NCBI RefSeq assembly: GCF_900096585.1 | Contig: NZ_FMYH01000003.1 | Span: forward strand, 310,001 to 374,000 | DNA length: 64,000 bases | Origin: Sanguibacter gelidistatuariae | Lineage (GTDB): Bacteria; Actinomycetota; Actinomycetes; Actinomycetales; Cellulomonadaceae | Direction of reading: 5' to 3' | Shown here: in pieces, positions 11,138-21,185 of the stretch | Layout: every line of letters begins with the position of its first letter | How positions within the stretch are numbered: position 1 is the first letter of the stretch | Program-made: the position numbers and the translations under genes | Notes under the pieces: generated by a model | Seen by the model: only the letters and a program-made list of their open reading frames with translations | Told to the model about the DNA's origin: nothing | Databases searched by the model: none

Positions 11138-11326
11138 GTCGGCGCTCGACCAGACCCTCCTGAGCCTCGACGCGGGAGCCGACGTGCTGCGTCGTCGACC
11201 CGTGTGCGACCCGTGTGCGGCCCGCGCGAGGTGACCCGTGGAGATTGGGTGCGGATGGGACGTGGACCTCGCGCACACGCCTCGCCGGTGGGGTGACTGC
11301 CGATAATGCGTGCTACGACTGGGGGC
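11138..11326. other. smc–membrane protein intergenic region
   Basis: 189 bases with no gene. A short direct repeat of GACCCGTGTGCG lies around 11200–11220. The segments GCGCGAGGT and ACCTCGCGC form an inverted repeat that might terminate smc. GATAAT at 11302–11307 resembles a −10 box, 19 bases before the next start. Confidence 0.4.
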
Positions 11327-11809
11327 ATGGTCGAGATGTATGTGTGGTTGCTGGTTGCGGTCGTCGTCGCGGTGGGTGTCCTGCTGCTCGCAGGGATCGT
11401 CTCTCCGGGAGACCCGGCCGACGGCGCCGAGGATGCAGGCGACCCAACCCCCGGATCGGCGTGGACGTCGCTGTGGCTGGACTTCCGCTCCGGCGTGTCG
11501 GCCCTGCGCGCCCGCCTGGATCGGCTGCGGCGCCGGGATGGATCAGGGTCGGCGCCCGACGGTGGCCCACGGCGGGTCTCCGTGCTCGCAGGCCCGCGCC
11601 CGTCCCAGGGCCGGTGGACCGGCAGGCGGCAGGCGAGCGGTGGCCGGGGCACCGCCGAGTCGAAAGACAGGGATCTGGTCGACGAGGAGCCGCACGCATC
11701 CGAGTCGAACACCTCCTTCGACGACTTCTTCGAGGCGACCGCGACCTCCGAGCCCGCCTACCTCGACACCGCCCAGCTGAGCGACGCCCTGCACCACCTG
11801 CGCCGCTGA
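11327..11809 (+). CDS. Single-pass membrane protein of unknown function
   Basis: 160 residues: one N-terminal transmembrane helix (MYVWLLVAVVVAVGVLLLAG, about residues 4–23), then a polar, Arg/Ser/Gly-rich cytoplasmic region and an acidic C-terminus ending AQLSDALHHLRR. No enzymatic motif is seen. Small membrane proteins of this shape are often found between smc and ftsY in this group of bacteria, but I cannot name a family. ATG 11327, preceded by GGGGGC, is preferred over the ATG at 11306 because it places the start next to the membrane helix. Confidence 0.65.
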   Translation: MVEMYVWLLVAVVVAVGVLLLAGIVSPGDPADGAEDAGDPTPGSAWTSLWLDFRSGVSALRARLDRLRRRDGSGSAPDGGPRRVSVLAGPRPSQGRWTGRRQASGGRGTAESKDRDLVDEEPHASESNTSFDDFFEATATSEPAYLDTAQLSDALHHLRR

Positions 11810-11924
11810 CCTGACCCGCCGCGCCCGGAGTCCGGACCTCATGCCCTCCCGAACCGATGCTCGCGCGGCACCCGACTGAGCGCCCGTGGTGCGGGGACAC
11901 GCCCTCGCCTGAGAGACTTCAGGC

Positions 11925-13115
11925 GTGAATGATCTGCTGCCGCTCTGGATAACACTCGCCGTCCTCGCCCTCGTGGGCCTGGGATTCCTGGGATTCTCGT
12001 CCTCGAAGCGGCGCAAGACGCCGCCGACGACGACGATCACGACCGACGGCGCCGCGGCGGGTGACGTCTCCGACGTCGCCGGGCGCGCGTCGTCGGCCAC
12101 GCTCGAGGACGGCCCCGCCACGGAGAGCGTCGACGACGCCCTCGCCGAGGTCGTCCCGGCCATCGAGGTTCCCGAGGCGCCGGCTGGGCGCCTCGCCCGG
12201 CTGCGCGACCGCCTCGCGCGGTCCGGTTCCCCGCTGGGGGCCAAGCTGCTCGCAGTGCTGTCCCGCGACCACCTGAGCGAGGACGACTGGGACGAGCTCG
12301 AGGAGACCCTGCTCCTCGCCGACGTCGGCGCTGGCCCCGCGGCCGAGCTCATCGACGCGCTGCGCACCGACGTCCGGGTGCAGGGTGTCAAGGACCCCGA
12401 GGGCGTGCGCGCCATGCTGCGGGCCGAGCTCGTGCGGCTCGTCGACCCCACGCTCGACCGCCGCCTGAATACCGCTCCCACGACGAACGAGGCGGGGGAG
12501 AAGGTTCCCGCCGTCGTGCTCGTCGTCGGCGTCAACGGAACCGGCAAGACGACGACTGTCGGCAAGCTCACCCGCGTCCTGGTGGCCGAGGGCAACGAGG
12601 TGATCCTCGGGGCAGCCGACACGTTCCGGGCGGCGGCCGCCGACCAGCTCACGACGTGGGGCGCGCGCGTGGGTGTGGAGACCATCCGCTCCTTCAAGGA
12701 CGGCGCCGACCCGGCGGCGGTCGCCTTCGACGCGGTTCGGACCGGGCGCCAGCGCGGCGTCGACGTGGTTCTGGTCGACACCGCCGGCCGGTTGCAGAAC
12801 AAGGCCGGTCTGATGGACGAGCTGGGCAAGATCAGCCGGGTCATCACGAAGGAGGCGCCGCTCTCGGAGGTGCTGCTCGTGCTCGACGCGACGACCGGGC
12901 AGAACGGGCTCAACCAGGCCCGGGTCTTCGCCGAGGTCGCCGGCGTCACCGGGATCGTGCTGACCAAGCTCGACGGGACCGCCAAGGGCGGCATCGTCGT
13001 CGCGGTCCAGCGCGAGCTCGGCGTCCCGGTCAAGCTCGTGGGTCTGGGCGAAGGCCCAGACGACCTCGCGCCCTTCGTCGCCGAGGACTTTGTCGACGGG
13101 CTGCTGCAGGGCTGA
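11925..13115 (+). CDS. ftsY: Signal recognition particle receptor FtsY
   Basis: GTPase that docks SRP–ribosome complexes at the membrane. It has 396 residues. Unlike E. coli FtsY it begins with a true membrane helix (LLPLWITLAVLALVGLGFLG, residues 4–23), common in actinobacteria, followed by a flexible Ala/Thr/Asp-rich linker. The NG domain contains G1 GVNGTGKTT, DTFRAAAADQL, DTAGRLQNK (G3) and TKLDGTAKGG (G4). It starts at GTG 11925, six bases after GAGACT (11913–11918), which may be a weak −10 box. Its partner ffh lies about 3.7 kb downstream. Confidence 0.94.
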   Translation: MNDLLPLWITLAVLALVGLGFLGFSSSKRRKTPPTTTITTDGAAAGDVSDVAGRASSATLEDGPATESVDDALAEVVPAIEVPEAPAGRLARLRDRLARSGSPLGAKLLAVLSRDHLSEDDWDELEETLLLADVGAGPAAELIDALRTDVRVQGVKDPEGVRAMLRAELVRLVDPTLDRRLNTAPTTNEAGEKVPAVVLVVGVNGTGKTTTVGKLTRVLVAEGNEVILGAADTFRAAAADQLTTWGARVGVETIRSFKDGADPAAVAFDAVRTGRQRGVDVVLVDTAGRLQNKAGLMDELGKISRVITKEAPLSEVLLVLDATTGQNGLNQARVFAEVAGVTGIVLTKLDGTAKGGIVVAVQRELGVPVKLVGLGEGPDDLAPFVAEDFVDGLLQG

Positions 13116-13124
13116 GCTGCCCGC

Positions 13125-13193
13125 GTAACACAACGTTTACCTGCGGAGCCATCTCGTCACCGGGCGGAAACGCGCGCGCACGGTCACCGTAAT
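13125..13193 (+). promoter_or_regulatory. Candidate GlnR site upstream of amtB
   Basis: GTCAC-N6-GAAAC at 13156–13171 matches the published actinobacterial GlnR half-site pattern (gTnAc-n6-GaAAc). A weaker element, GTAAC-N6-TTTAC, lies at 13125–13140. CGTAAT at 13188–13193 could serve as −10. The spacing between the two elements is not the ideal 22 bp, so the site is a candidate only. Nitrogen-responsive control of amtB by GlnR is known in Streptomyces and relatives. Confidence 0.45.
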
Positions 13194-13249
13194 CGGGCTC
13201 CATCACAGTTGTCTTCGACCGGCCGCCGGCTGGGATGGGAGATGATCCG

Positions 13250-14895
<1,646 letters not shown>

Positions 14896-14908
14896 GGGTA
14901 GCTCGCCC

Positions 14909-16729
14909 ATGCCAGACCAGCCACAGCCTCACCAGCGTGGCGAGCTCGAGTCGCAGGCCCCGTACCCGTCCGCGGTACGGGGCCTGCGGTCCCAGATGCT
15001 CGAGCTCGCAGCCCGACACAGCGGCCCCGCCCCCCGTGGCCCCGTGTCACCCGACCAGGGACGATCCAGGCGCGCGGCCCTGGTCGACCTCGTGGTCGCC
15101 GACCTCGCCGACCTCTGGGAAGGGGCCACTGCGGCGACGGATACGAGGGGGGTCGCTCTCGCCGCCGTCGGCAGCCTGGGCCGCGGTGACCTCGGGCCCA
15201 CGAGCGACCTCGACCTCGTCCTCATCCACGACGGTCGCAGCCATTCTGCGCAGCAGCTCCAGACCCTTGCTCAGAGCCTGTGGTACCCCATCTGGGACGC
15301 CGGCCTCGATCTCGACCACTCCGTGCGGTCCCTCGCTCAGTGCCGCCAGGTCGCCTCCAAGGACCTCCCCGCCGCGATCGGCATGCTCGACGTCCGCCCG
15401 ATCGCCGGGGACGTCGTCGTCGCGCACCGCGCCACCTCGGCGGTCCTGGGCGACTGGCGCGCGGCCTCCCGGCGGCGACTCCCCGAGCTGCTCGCCTCGA
15501 CGAAGGCTCGCGCGACGCGGCACGGTGAGCTCGCCTATCTCATCGAGCCGGACCTCAAGGAGGCCCGCGGAGGCATCCGCGACGCCGTGATCCTCACCGC
15601 GCTCGCCGCGACCTGGCTCACCGACCGTCCGCACGGCGCGGTGGACCGCGCCTACGCGCACCTGCTCGACGCCCGTGACGCGCTCCAGCTGACCACCCGC
15701 CGCCGCACCAACCGGCTGGGCCTGGCCGACCTCGACGAGGTCGCCGCGCTGTGCGGCTTCGCCGAGCCGGACGACTTCCTCGCGAGCCTCGCCGAGGCCG
15801 GCCGTGAGATCTCCTACGGCTTGGACACGACCGTGCGCCGGGCCCGGCAGGCGCTCCAGCGCCCGTCGATCCCCCGCCCGCTGATGATCCGGGGCCGGCG
15901 CGCCGCCCCGCGTCTGCGTTCGGTCGGAGACGGCCTCGTCGAGCACGACGGCGAGCTGGTGCTGGCGATCGCGGCGAACCCGGAGAGCGACCCGCTGCTC
16001 GCGCTGCGCGCGGCCGCGACGGCGGCCCGCACCGGCCTGGCCATCTCGCCCGTGTCGGTCGCCAGCCTGGCGCAGTGCCCGGCGCTGCCCGTGCCGTGGC
16101 CGCGCGCGGCGCGTTCGGCCCTGCTCACGGTGCTCGGCTCGGGGGCGTCCCAGATTCCGGTGTGGGAGGCCCTCGACCTCGCCGGCGTGGTCACCACCTG
16201 GATCCCGGAGTGGGCTGGGGTGCGCAACCGCCCCCAGCGGGCCGCAGCCCACCGGCACACGGTCGATCGCCACCTCATCGAGGTGGTCTCCCGGGCCCGA
16301 CAGTGGCACAAGAACGTCGAGCTGACCGACGTGCTGCTGCTCTCGGCCTTCCTGCACGACATCGGCAAGCGCGCCGGGGCGGTGGACCACTCGATCACCG
16401 GCGCCGAGCTCGCCCCGGCGATCCTGGGCCGGATGGGCTTCGAGCAGCACGTGGTCGACGACGTGGCGCGCATGGTCGCCCACCACCTGACCCTGTCCCG
16501 GCTCGCCGTCAGCCACGATCCCAATGACCCGGCCACGCTCGCGGAGCTGCTCCGCGCCGTCGACCACCGGCCCGACCTGCTCGAGGTGCTGCGCGCGCTC
16601 ACCGAGGCGGATGGGTCCTCGCTCGGGCCGACCACGTGGACGAGCTGGCGGGCGAGCCTCGTCGACGACCTGTTCCGGCGGGGGATCGCCGCGCTCGGCG
16701 GGGAACTGAGCGCGGGAGAGCCGCTGTGA
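14909..16729 (+). CDS. glnD: [Protein-PII] nucleotidyltransferase GlnD, short form without ACT domains
   Basis: Adds and removes a nucleotide on PII Tyr51. The nucleotidyltransferase motif [18 protein letters not shown] is near residues 87–104, and the HD hydrolase motif LHDIGKRAG near residue 483. The protein ends about 120 residues after the HD motif, at residue 606. The two C-terminal ACT domains that sense glutamine in the roughly 800–890 residue family members are missing. ATG 14909 (AGGGGTA upstream) is chosen. A strong hairpin lies within codons 15–27, so an alternative start at ATG 14996 is possible. A 20-bp tandem duplication creates the present stop. Confidence 0.88.
   Translation: MPDQPQPHQRGELESQAPYPSAVRGLRSQMLELAARHSGPAPRGPVSPDQGRSRRAALVDLVVADLADLWEGATAATDTRGVALAAVGSLGRGDLGPTSDLDLVLIHDGRSHSAQQLQTLAQSLWYPIWDAGLDLDHSVRSLAQCRQVASKDLPAAIGMLDVRPIAGDVVVAHRATSAVLGDWRAASRRRLPELLASTKARATRHGELAYLIEPDLKEARGGIRDAVILTALAATWLTDRPHGAVDRAYAHLLDARDALQLTTRRRTNRLGLADLDEVAALCGFAEPDDFLASLAEAGREISYGLDTTVRRARQALQRPSIPRPLMIRGRRAAPRLRSVGDGLVEHDGELVLAIAANPESDPLLALRAAATAARTGLAISPVSVASLAQCPALPVPWPRAARSALLTVLGSGASQIPVWEALDLAGVVTTWIPEWAGVRNRPQRAAAHRHTVDRHLIEVVSRARQWHKNVELTDVLLLSAFLHDIGKRAGAVDHSITGAELAPAILGRMGFEQHVVDDVARMVAHHLTLSRLAVSHDPNDPATLAELLRAVDHRPDLLEVLRALTEADGSSLGPTTWTSWRASLVDDLFRRGIAALGGELSAGEPL
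14953..14987 (+). terminator. Terminator-like hairpin inside the 5' end of glnD
   Basis: A perfect 14-bp stem (14953–14966 with 14974–14987) and a 7-base loop lie 58 bases after the glnK stop. There is no U-tract. Its position suggests attenuation between glnK and glnD, or that glnD begins downstream of it. Confidence 0.55.
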
Positions 16730-16745
16730 GCGCGGGCGAGCCGCT
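16707..16745. repeat. 20-bp tandem duplication at the glnD stop codon
   Basis: Copies at 16707–16725 and 16727–16745 differ at one base. The duplication shifts the frame and brings in the TGA at 16727–16729. Without it the protein would end a few residues later (…GEPLEPVV). Confidence 0.8.
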
Positions 16746-16753
16746 CGAGCCGG

Positions 16754-16759
16754 TAGTCT
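16754..16759 (+). promoter_or_regulatory. Candidate ffh −10 box
   Basis: TAGTCT, the same hexamer as upstream of smc and rimP. It lies 85 bases before the ffh start. No convincing −35 is visible. Confidence 0.4.
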
Positions 16760-16844
16760 GAGCGCTTCACGTCTAGACACGCGGTGGGTGGCCTACGGGC
16801 CGCGATCCGCGTGACATCACGAGCGAACGGTGAGGATTGCAACG

Positions 16845-18428
16845 GTGTTCGCCACTCTGTCGGATCGACTGACAACGACCTTTAAGAACCTGCGGACCAA
16901 AGGACGCCTGTCCGAGGCCGACATCGATGCGACCGTGCGGGAGATCCGCCGGGCCCTGCTCGATGCTGACGTCGCAGTCTCCGTGGTCCGCGAGTTCACC
17001 GGGACCGTGCGGGAGCGTGCGCTCTCCTCCGAGGTCTCGGGCGCGCTCAACCCCGCCCAGCAGGTCGTCAAGATCGTCAACGAGGAGCTCGTCGCGATCC
17101 TCGGCGGCGAGAGCCGCGGCCTGAACCTGGCGAAGAACCCGCCGAGCGTCATCATGCTCGCCGGCCTCCAGGGCGCCGGAAAGACCACGCTCGCCGGCAA
17201 GCTCGCACTGCACCTGCGCGAGCAGGGCCACACGCCGCTCCTCGTCGCCGCCGACCTGCAGCGCCCCAACGCAGTCACCCAGCTCAAGGTCGTGGGGGAG
17301 CGGGCCGGCGTGCCGGTCTATGCACCCAGCCCCGGCAACCAGGGCGCCGAGGGTGAGTCAGGCGTCTCCGCCGGCGACCCCGTCGCCGTCGCCCGCGCCG
17401 GCGTGGAGACCGCGAGGTCGCGCCAGCACGACATCGTCATCATCGACACCGCCGGCCGGCTCGGCGTCGACGCCGAGCTCATGCAGCAGGCCGCGGACAT
17501 CCGCGACGCGACCAGCCCGGACGAGATCCTCTTTGTCATCGACGCGATGATCGGCCAGGATGCGGTCGCAACCGCTCAGGCATTCGCCGAGGGCGTGAAC
17601 TTCACCGGGGTTGTGCTCACCAAGCTCGACGGCGACGCCCGCGGTGGTGCGGCGTTGTCCGTGGCCCGGGTCACCGGCCGCCCGATCCTCTTCGCCTCGA
17701 CCGGTGAGAAGCTCACCGACTTCGAGGCATTCCACCCCGACCGCATGGCCTCGCGCATCCTCGACATGGGTGATGTGCTCACCCTCATCGAGCAGGCCGA
17801 GAAGGCCTTCGATGCCGACCAGACCCAGGCCATGGCCGACAAGATGGCGTCGGGCAAGGACTTCACCCTCGCCGACTTCCTTGTCCAGATGCAGCAGATG
17901 CGCAACATGGGCTCGATGAAGAAGATGCTGGGCATGCTGCCGGGCATGGGGCAGATGCGCGAGGCGCTCGACAACTTCGACGAGCGTGAGGTCGACCGCG
18001 TCGAGGCCATCATCCGGTCCATGACACCGGCCGAGCGCGAGACGCCCAAGATCATCAACGGTTCGCGGCGCGCCCGTATCGCCAAGGGCTCCGGCGTCAC
18101 CACGACCGAGGTCAACCAGCTGCTCGACCGCTTCGTCGGCGCACAAAAGATGATGCGCCAGATGAGCCGGGGCGGCGGCATGGCCATGCCGGGCATGGGG
18201 AACCTGCCGGGTATGGGCGGCAAGAAGGCCCGGGGGCGCCAGCAGGCACCCGCCCAGCGCGGCAAGAAGAGCAAGTCCGGCAACCCTGCCAAGCGCGCCG
18301 CCGAGCAGCGGGCCGCGATCGACGCACCACCGGCCGCGCCGGGATCGTCCTTCGGCGTCGGGAAGCCGGCCGACTCGCAGGCACCCCTCGAGCTGCCACC
18401 AGGACTGGAGAAGTTCCTCGGTCGATGA
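16845..18428 (+). CDS. ffh: Signal recognition particle protein Ffh (SRP54)
   Basis: Binds signal peptides and 4.5S RNA and delivers ribosomes to FtsY. It has 527 residues: an N-terminal helical domain, a GTPase domain with G1 GLQGAGKTTLAGKLA, DTAGRLGVD and TKLDGDARGGAALS, and a Met-rich M domain (for example GSMKKMLGMLPGMGQM). The long basic/Ala-rich tail (about 445–527) is longer than in most bacteria. GTG 16845, preceded by GAGG (16832–16835), starts at MFATLSDRLTTTFKNLR. An upstream GTG (16830) adds only five residues. The Ffh RNA partner gene is not in this window. Confidence 0.95.
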   Translation: MFATLSDRLTTTFKNLRTKGRLSEADIDATVREIRRALLDADVAVSVVREFTGTVRERALSSEVSGALNPAQQVVKIVNEELVAILGGESRGLNLAKNPPSVIMLAGLQGAGKTTLAGKLALHLREQGHTPLLVAADLQRPNAVTQLKVVGERAGVPVYAPSPGNQGAEGESGVSAGDPVAVARAGVETARSRQHDIVIIDTAGRLGVDAELMQQAADIRDATSPDEILFVIDAMIGQDAVATAQAFAEGVNFTGVVLTKLDGDARGGAALSVARVTGRPILFASTGEKLTDFEAFHPDRMASRILDMGDVLTLIEQAEKAFDADQTQAMADKMASGKDFTLADFLVQMQQMRNMGSMKKMLGMLPGMGQMREALDNFDEREVDRVEAIIRSMTPAERETPKIINGSRRARIAKGSGVTTTEVNQLLDRFVGAQKMMRQMSRGGGMAMPGMGNLPGMGGKKARGRQQAPAQRGKKSKSGNPAKRAAEQRAAIDAPPAAPGSSFGVGKPADSQAPLELPPGLEKFLGR

Positions 18429-18458
18429 CCGCGGGACCGGATCCGGAAGGAGGGCAGG

Positions 18459-19565
18459 ATGAGCCAGCAGCCGGTTCTCCACATCCACGGCCACGTCACC
18501 CTCGGGGACGGTCGCGAGTTCGGTGACGTGTGGGTCGAGGATGGCGTGATCACCCTCACCCGGCCGTCCGGGCTCAGCGCCGAGACGGTCCACATCGAGG
18601 GCTTCGCCGTGCCGGGGCTCGTCGACGTGCACGCGCATGTCGGTCTGGGCCCCGGCGGCCCGGTCAGCGCCGAGGAGGCTCGCGCGCAGGCGATCGCCGA
18701 CCGCGACAGCGGCGTGCTCCTGGTGCGCGACGCCGGTTCCCCGATCGACACCCGGTGGATGGACGTGCGCGACGACCTGCCCCGGATCCTGCGGTGCGGC
18801 CAACACCTTGCGCGCCCCAAGCGGTACCTGCGCGGGTTCGGACGCGAGCTCGAGACCCCCGACGACCTGGCGGGCGCGGTGGCCGAGGAGGCCGCGGCAG
18901 GCGACGGCTGGGTGAAGATCGTCGCCGACTGGATCGACCGGGACGGGGGGGACCTTGCGCCGCTGTGGTCGACGGCGCAGCTCACCGCCGCGGTTGCGGC
19001 GGCTCACGCCGAGGCGGCCCGTGTTACCGCTCACACCTTCGCGACGGAGGCCATCGACGGGCTCCTCGCGGCGGGTGTCGACTGCCTGGAGCACGGGACC
19101 GGGCTGACCGATCCTCAGATCGACGAGGTCGTGCGGCGTGGTGTCGCGGTGACCCCGACCCTGCTGCAGGTGGGCCAGTTCGACGTCATCGCCGCCCAGG
19201 CGCTGGCGAAGTACCCCACCTATGCGGCGCGGATGCGACGGATGCACAGGCGTCGCTATCGGCACGTGGCCGCCCTGCACGAGGCCGGGGTCCGGCTGCT
19301 GGTCGGCACGGATGCCGGCGGGACGATCCGGCACGGGCAGATCGCGGCCGAGTGCGCGGAGCTTGTGACCGCGGGCGTGCCAGCGAGCGAGGTGGTCGCC
19401 GCCGCGAGCTGGCGGACCCGGTCGTACCTGGGCTTCGGCGAGCTCGTCGACGGTTCTGCGGCCGACCTCGTGGTCTACGCCGCGGACCCGCGGGTCAACA
19501 TCGCGGTCCTCCGCTCGCCGCTCGCGGTGATCTTGCGCGGCGCTGTCATCAGCCCTGCCGTCTGA
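18459..19565 (+). CDS. Amidohydrolase family protein (imidazolonepropionase-like)
   Basis: Metal-dependent hydrolase of 368 residues, probably cytoplasmic. It has the composite amidohydrolase architecture: a small beta domain, then VDVHAHVG (metal-binding HxH), WVKIVADW with the likely carbamylated or metal-bridging lysine, histidines in AHTFATEAI and CLEHGTGL, and GTDAGGTIRHG with the catalytic aspartate. The substrate cannot be deduced. ATG 18459 has a strong site (GGAAGGAGGGCAGG). It lies between ffh and rpsP. The stop codon sits in the 12-bp palindrome CTGACGCGTCAG (19562–19573). Confidence 0.85.
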   Translation: MSQQPVLHIHGHVTLGDGREFGDVWVEDGVITLTRPSGLSAETVHIEGFAVPGLVDVHAHVGLGPGGPVSAEEARAQAIADRDSGVLLVRDAGSPIDTRWMDVRDDLPRILRCGQHLARPKRYLRGFGRELETPDDLAGAVAEEAAAGDGWVKIVADWIDRDGGDLAPLWSTAQLTAAVAAAHAEAARVTAHTFATEAIDGLLAAGVDCLEHGTGLTDPQIDEVVRRGVAVTPTLLQVGQFDVIAAQALAKYPTYAARMRRMHRRRYRHVAALHEAGVRLLVGTDAGGTIRHGQIAAECAELVTAGVPASEVVAAASWRTRSYLGFGELVDGSAADLVVYAADPRVNIAVLRSPLAVILRGAVISPAV

Positions 19566-19627
19566 CGCGTCAGTGACTCGTGCGGTGACCGGTACGGTGG
19601 CTGTCGCGCGGCCCGTCATGGATCTGG

Positions 19628-19761
19628 CATAATAAGCCCCTGTACTCGGCTTGCCCGGCCCCTCTCACCGTGCATGGCCGTGTCCCGAACCACTCGTCGC
19701 CCCGCACCCCGCCGGGACGATGCACGGTTCACCCTCATCAGAACCAGGAGAGACCACCACT
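19628..19761 (+). promoter_or_regulatory. rpsP promoter and structured leader
   Basis: CATAAT at 19628–19633 is a good −10 candidate. The transcribed leader contains a nested hairpin: the outer stem ACCGTGCAT (19667–19675) pairs with ATGCACGGT (19720–19728), and the inner stem GTCCCG (19682–19687) pairs with CGGGAC (19713–19718). It may regulate rpsP translation; this is inferred from structure only. Confidence 0.45.
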
Positions 19762-20217
19762 GTGGCCACCAAGATTCGTCTGAAGCGTCTCGGCAAGATC
19801 CGCGCTCCGTACTACCGCATCGTCGTCGCTGACTCACGCACCAAGCGTGACGGCCGCTCGATCGAGGAGATCGGCAAGTACCACCCGACCGAAGAGCCGT
19901 CGTTCATCGAGATCGACTCCGAGCGCGCGCAGTACTGGCTCAGCGTCGGCGCACAGCCGACCGAGCAGGTCGCTGTGCTCCTCAAGATCACCGGTGACTG
20001 GCAGAAGTTCAAGGGCCTGCCGGGCGCCGAGGGCACCCTGCGCACCAAGGAAAGGCCGACTGCTGAGGCCGTTGCCGAGGCTGTCGCCGCTGCTGCGTCC
20101 GACGCCGAGAAGGCCAAGGCCAAGGCGTCCGAGGCGAAGGCTGCCGCTGCTGCGTCGGCTGCCGCTGACGCCGCGCCCGCCGCCGAGGCTGACGCTCCCG
20201 CGGAGGAGCAGGTCTGA
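19762..20217 (+). CDS. rpsP: 30S ribosomal protein S16
   Basis: Small-subunit assembly protein. The first ~95 residues are canonical S16 ([29 protein letters not shown]…). The remaining ~55 residues form an Ala/Lys/Glu-rich tail, making the protein 151 residues versus about 80–90 in E. coli. Such tails are common in actinobacteria. GTG 19762 follows CCAGGAGAGACC. First gene of the rpsP–khpA group; its TGA overlaps the khpA ATG by one base. Confidence 0.95.
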   Translation: MATKIRLKRLGKIRAPYYRIVVADSRTKRDGRSIEEIGKYHPTEEPSFIEIDSERAQYWLSVGAQPTEQVAVLLKITGDWQKFKGLPGAEGTLRTKERPTAEAVAEAVAAAASDAEKAKAKASEAKAAAAASAAADAAPAAEADAPAEEQV

Positions 20218-20456
20218 TGTTGGCTGACGCTCTCGAGCACCTGGTGCGCGGCATCGTGGACAACCCCGATGACGTGCAAGTGAACGCCAAGGCCTTGCGC
20301 CGGGGCGAGCTCCTCGAGGTCCGGGTTCATCCCGAGGACCTCGGCCGGGTGATCGGCCGAGGTGGTCGTACCGCGCGAGCGCTACGGACCGTCGTCGGCG
20401 CGCTGGCTGGGGACAACTCAGTTCGCGTAGACGTCGTTGACGTGGACCGTCGCTGA
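20217..20456 (+). CDS. khpA: KH-domain RNA-binding protein KhpA (YlqC family)
   Basis: 79-residue single KH-domain protein with the GxxG-type loop VIGRGGRTARALR. In other Gram-positives KhpA binds RNA and affects cell elongation and division. The start ATG overlaps the rpsP stop (TGATG), indicating coupling. The location between rpsP and rimM is the conserved one. Confidence 0.92.
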   Translation: MLADALEHLVRGIVDNPDDVQVNAKALRRGELLEVRVHPEDLGRVIGRGGRTARALRTVVGALAGDNSVRVDVVDVDRR

Positions 20457-20487
20457 GGCCGAACGGCTGATGCGACACAAGCATGAT

Positions 20488-20523
20488 CCGAGGCCCGGCC
20501 GCCGTGAGGCAGCCGGGCCTCGG
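20488..20523 (+). terminator. Terminator hairpin after khpA
   Basis: Perfect 12-bp GC-rich stem (20488–20499 with 20512–20523) with a 12-base loop, followed by TCTGTCTG. It separates rpsP–khpA from rimM–trmD. Confidence 0.75.
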
Positions 20524-20597
20524 TCTGTCTGCACGCCTGCCTGTCTTGCTCTACCTCACTGCACCGCCCGCTTGTACGGATCGCCCAAGGAGTCGTT

Positions 20598-21185
20598 ATG
20601 GAACTGACCGTCGCCAAGATCGGTCGCGCACACGGCCTGCGCGGAGAGGTCGCGCTCGACCTGAGGACCGACGATCCCGAGGAGCGATTCGCCGTCGGGC
20701 AGGTGCTGCGTGCGGTCCCGGCCGAGGTCGGGCCGTTCACGGTCGTGGCCAACCGGATCCAGAACGGGCGCTGGCACGTGACCTTCGCCGAGCTCAACGA
20801 CCGCACCGCGGCCGAGAACGCTCGCGGGATCGAGCTCGTCATCGACGCCGACGCCTCCGAGGAGGAGGACGCCTGGTACCCGCACGAGCTCAACGGCCTG
20901 CGCGCCGAGCTCACGGACGGGACGGTCGTCGGGACGATCATCGGCCTCGAGCACCTGCCCTCCGACGACATGCTCGTCCTGCGTGAGACCGACGGGACCC
21001 GGACTCTCGTGCCGTTCATCCGGCTCATGGTCCCGGTCGTCGACGTCCCCGGGGGCAGGGTTGTGCTCGACCCGCCCGGCGGCCTGCTGGCCCGGGACAA
21101 GGCCAACCTGGAGATCGCGCTCCCCGACGGCGTCGATGACGATGACGCCGACGAAGACGCCGGCGACGGTGACGGTGACCGCTAG
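20598..21185 (+). CDS. rimM: 16S rRNA processing/ribosome maturation factor RimM
   Basis: Assists 30S maturation by binding S19. It has 195 residues. The N-terminal RimM domain contains KIGRAHGLRGEVAL, and the PRC-barrel domain contains AWYPHELNGLRAEL. An acidic tail (DDDDADEDAGDGDGD) ends the protein. AAGGAG precedes ATG 20598. trmD begins immediately after its stop codon. Confidence 0.94.
   Translation: MELTVAKIGRAHGLRGEVALDLRTDDPEERFAVGQVLRAVPAEVGPFTVVANRIQNGRWHVTFAELNDRTAAENARGIELVIDADASEEEDAWYPHELNGLRAELTDGTVVGTIIGLEHLPSDDMLVLRETDGTRTLVPFIRLMVPVVDVPGGRVVLDPPGGLLARDKANLEIALPDGVDDDDADEDAGDGDGDR

Noticed and set aside
14896-15000. Separate small gene between glnK and glnD
   Set aside because: The gap is only 13 bases with the chosen start, and the hairpin region is in frame with glnD.
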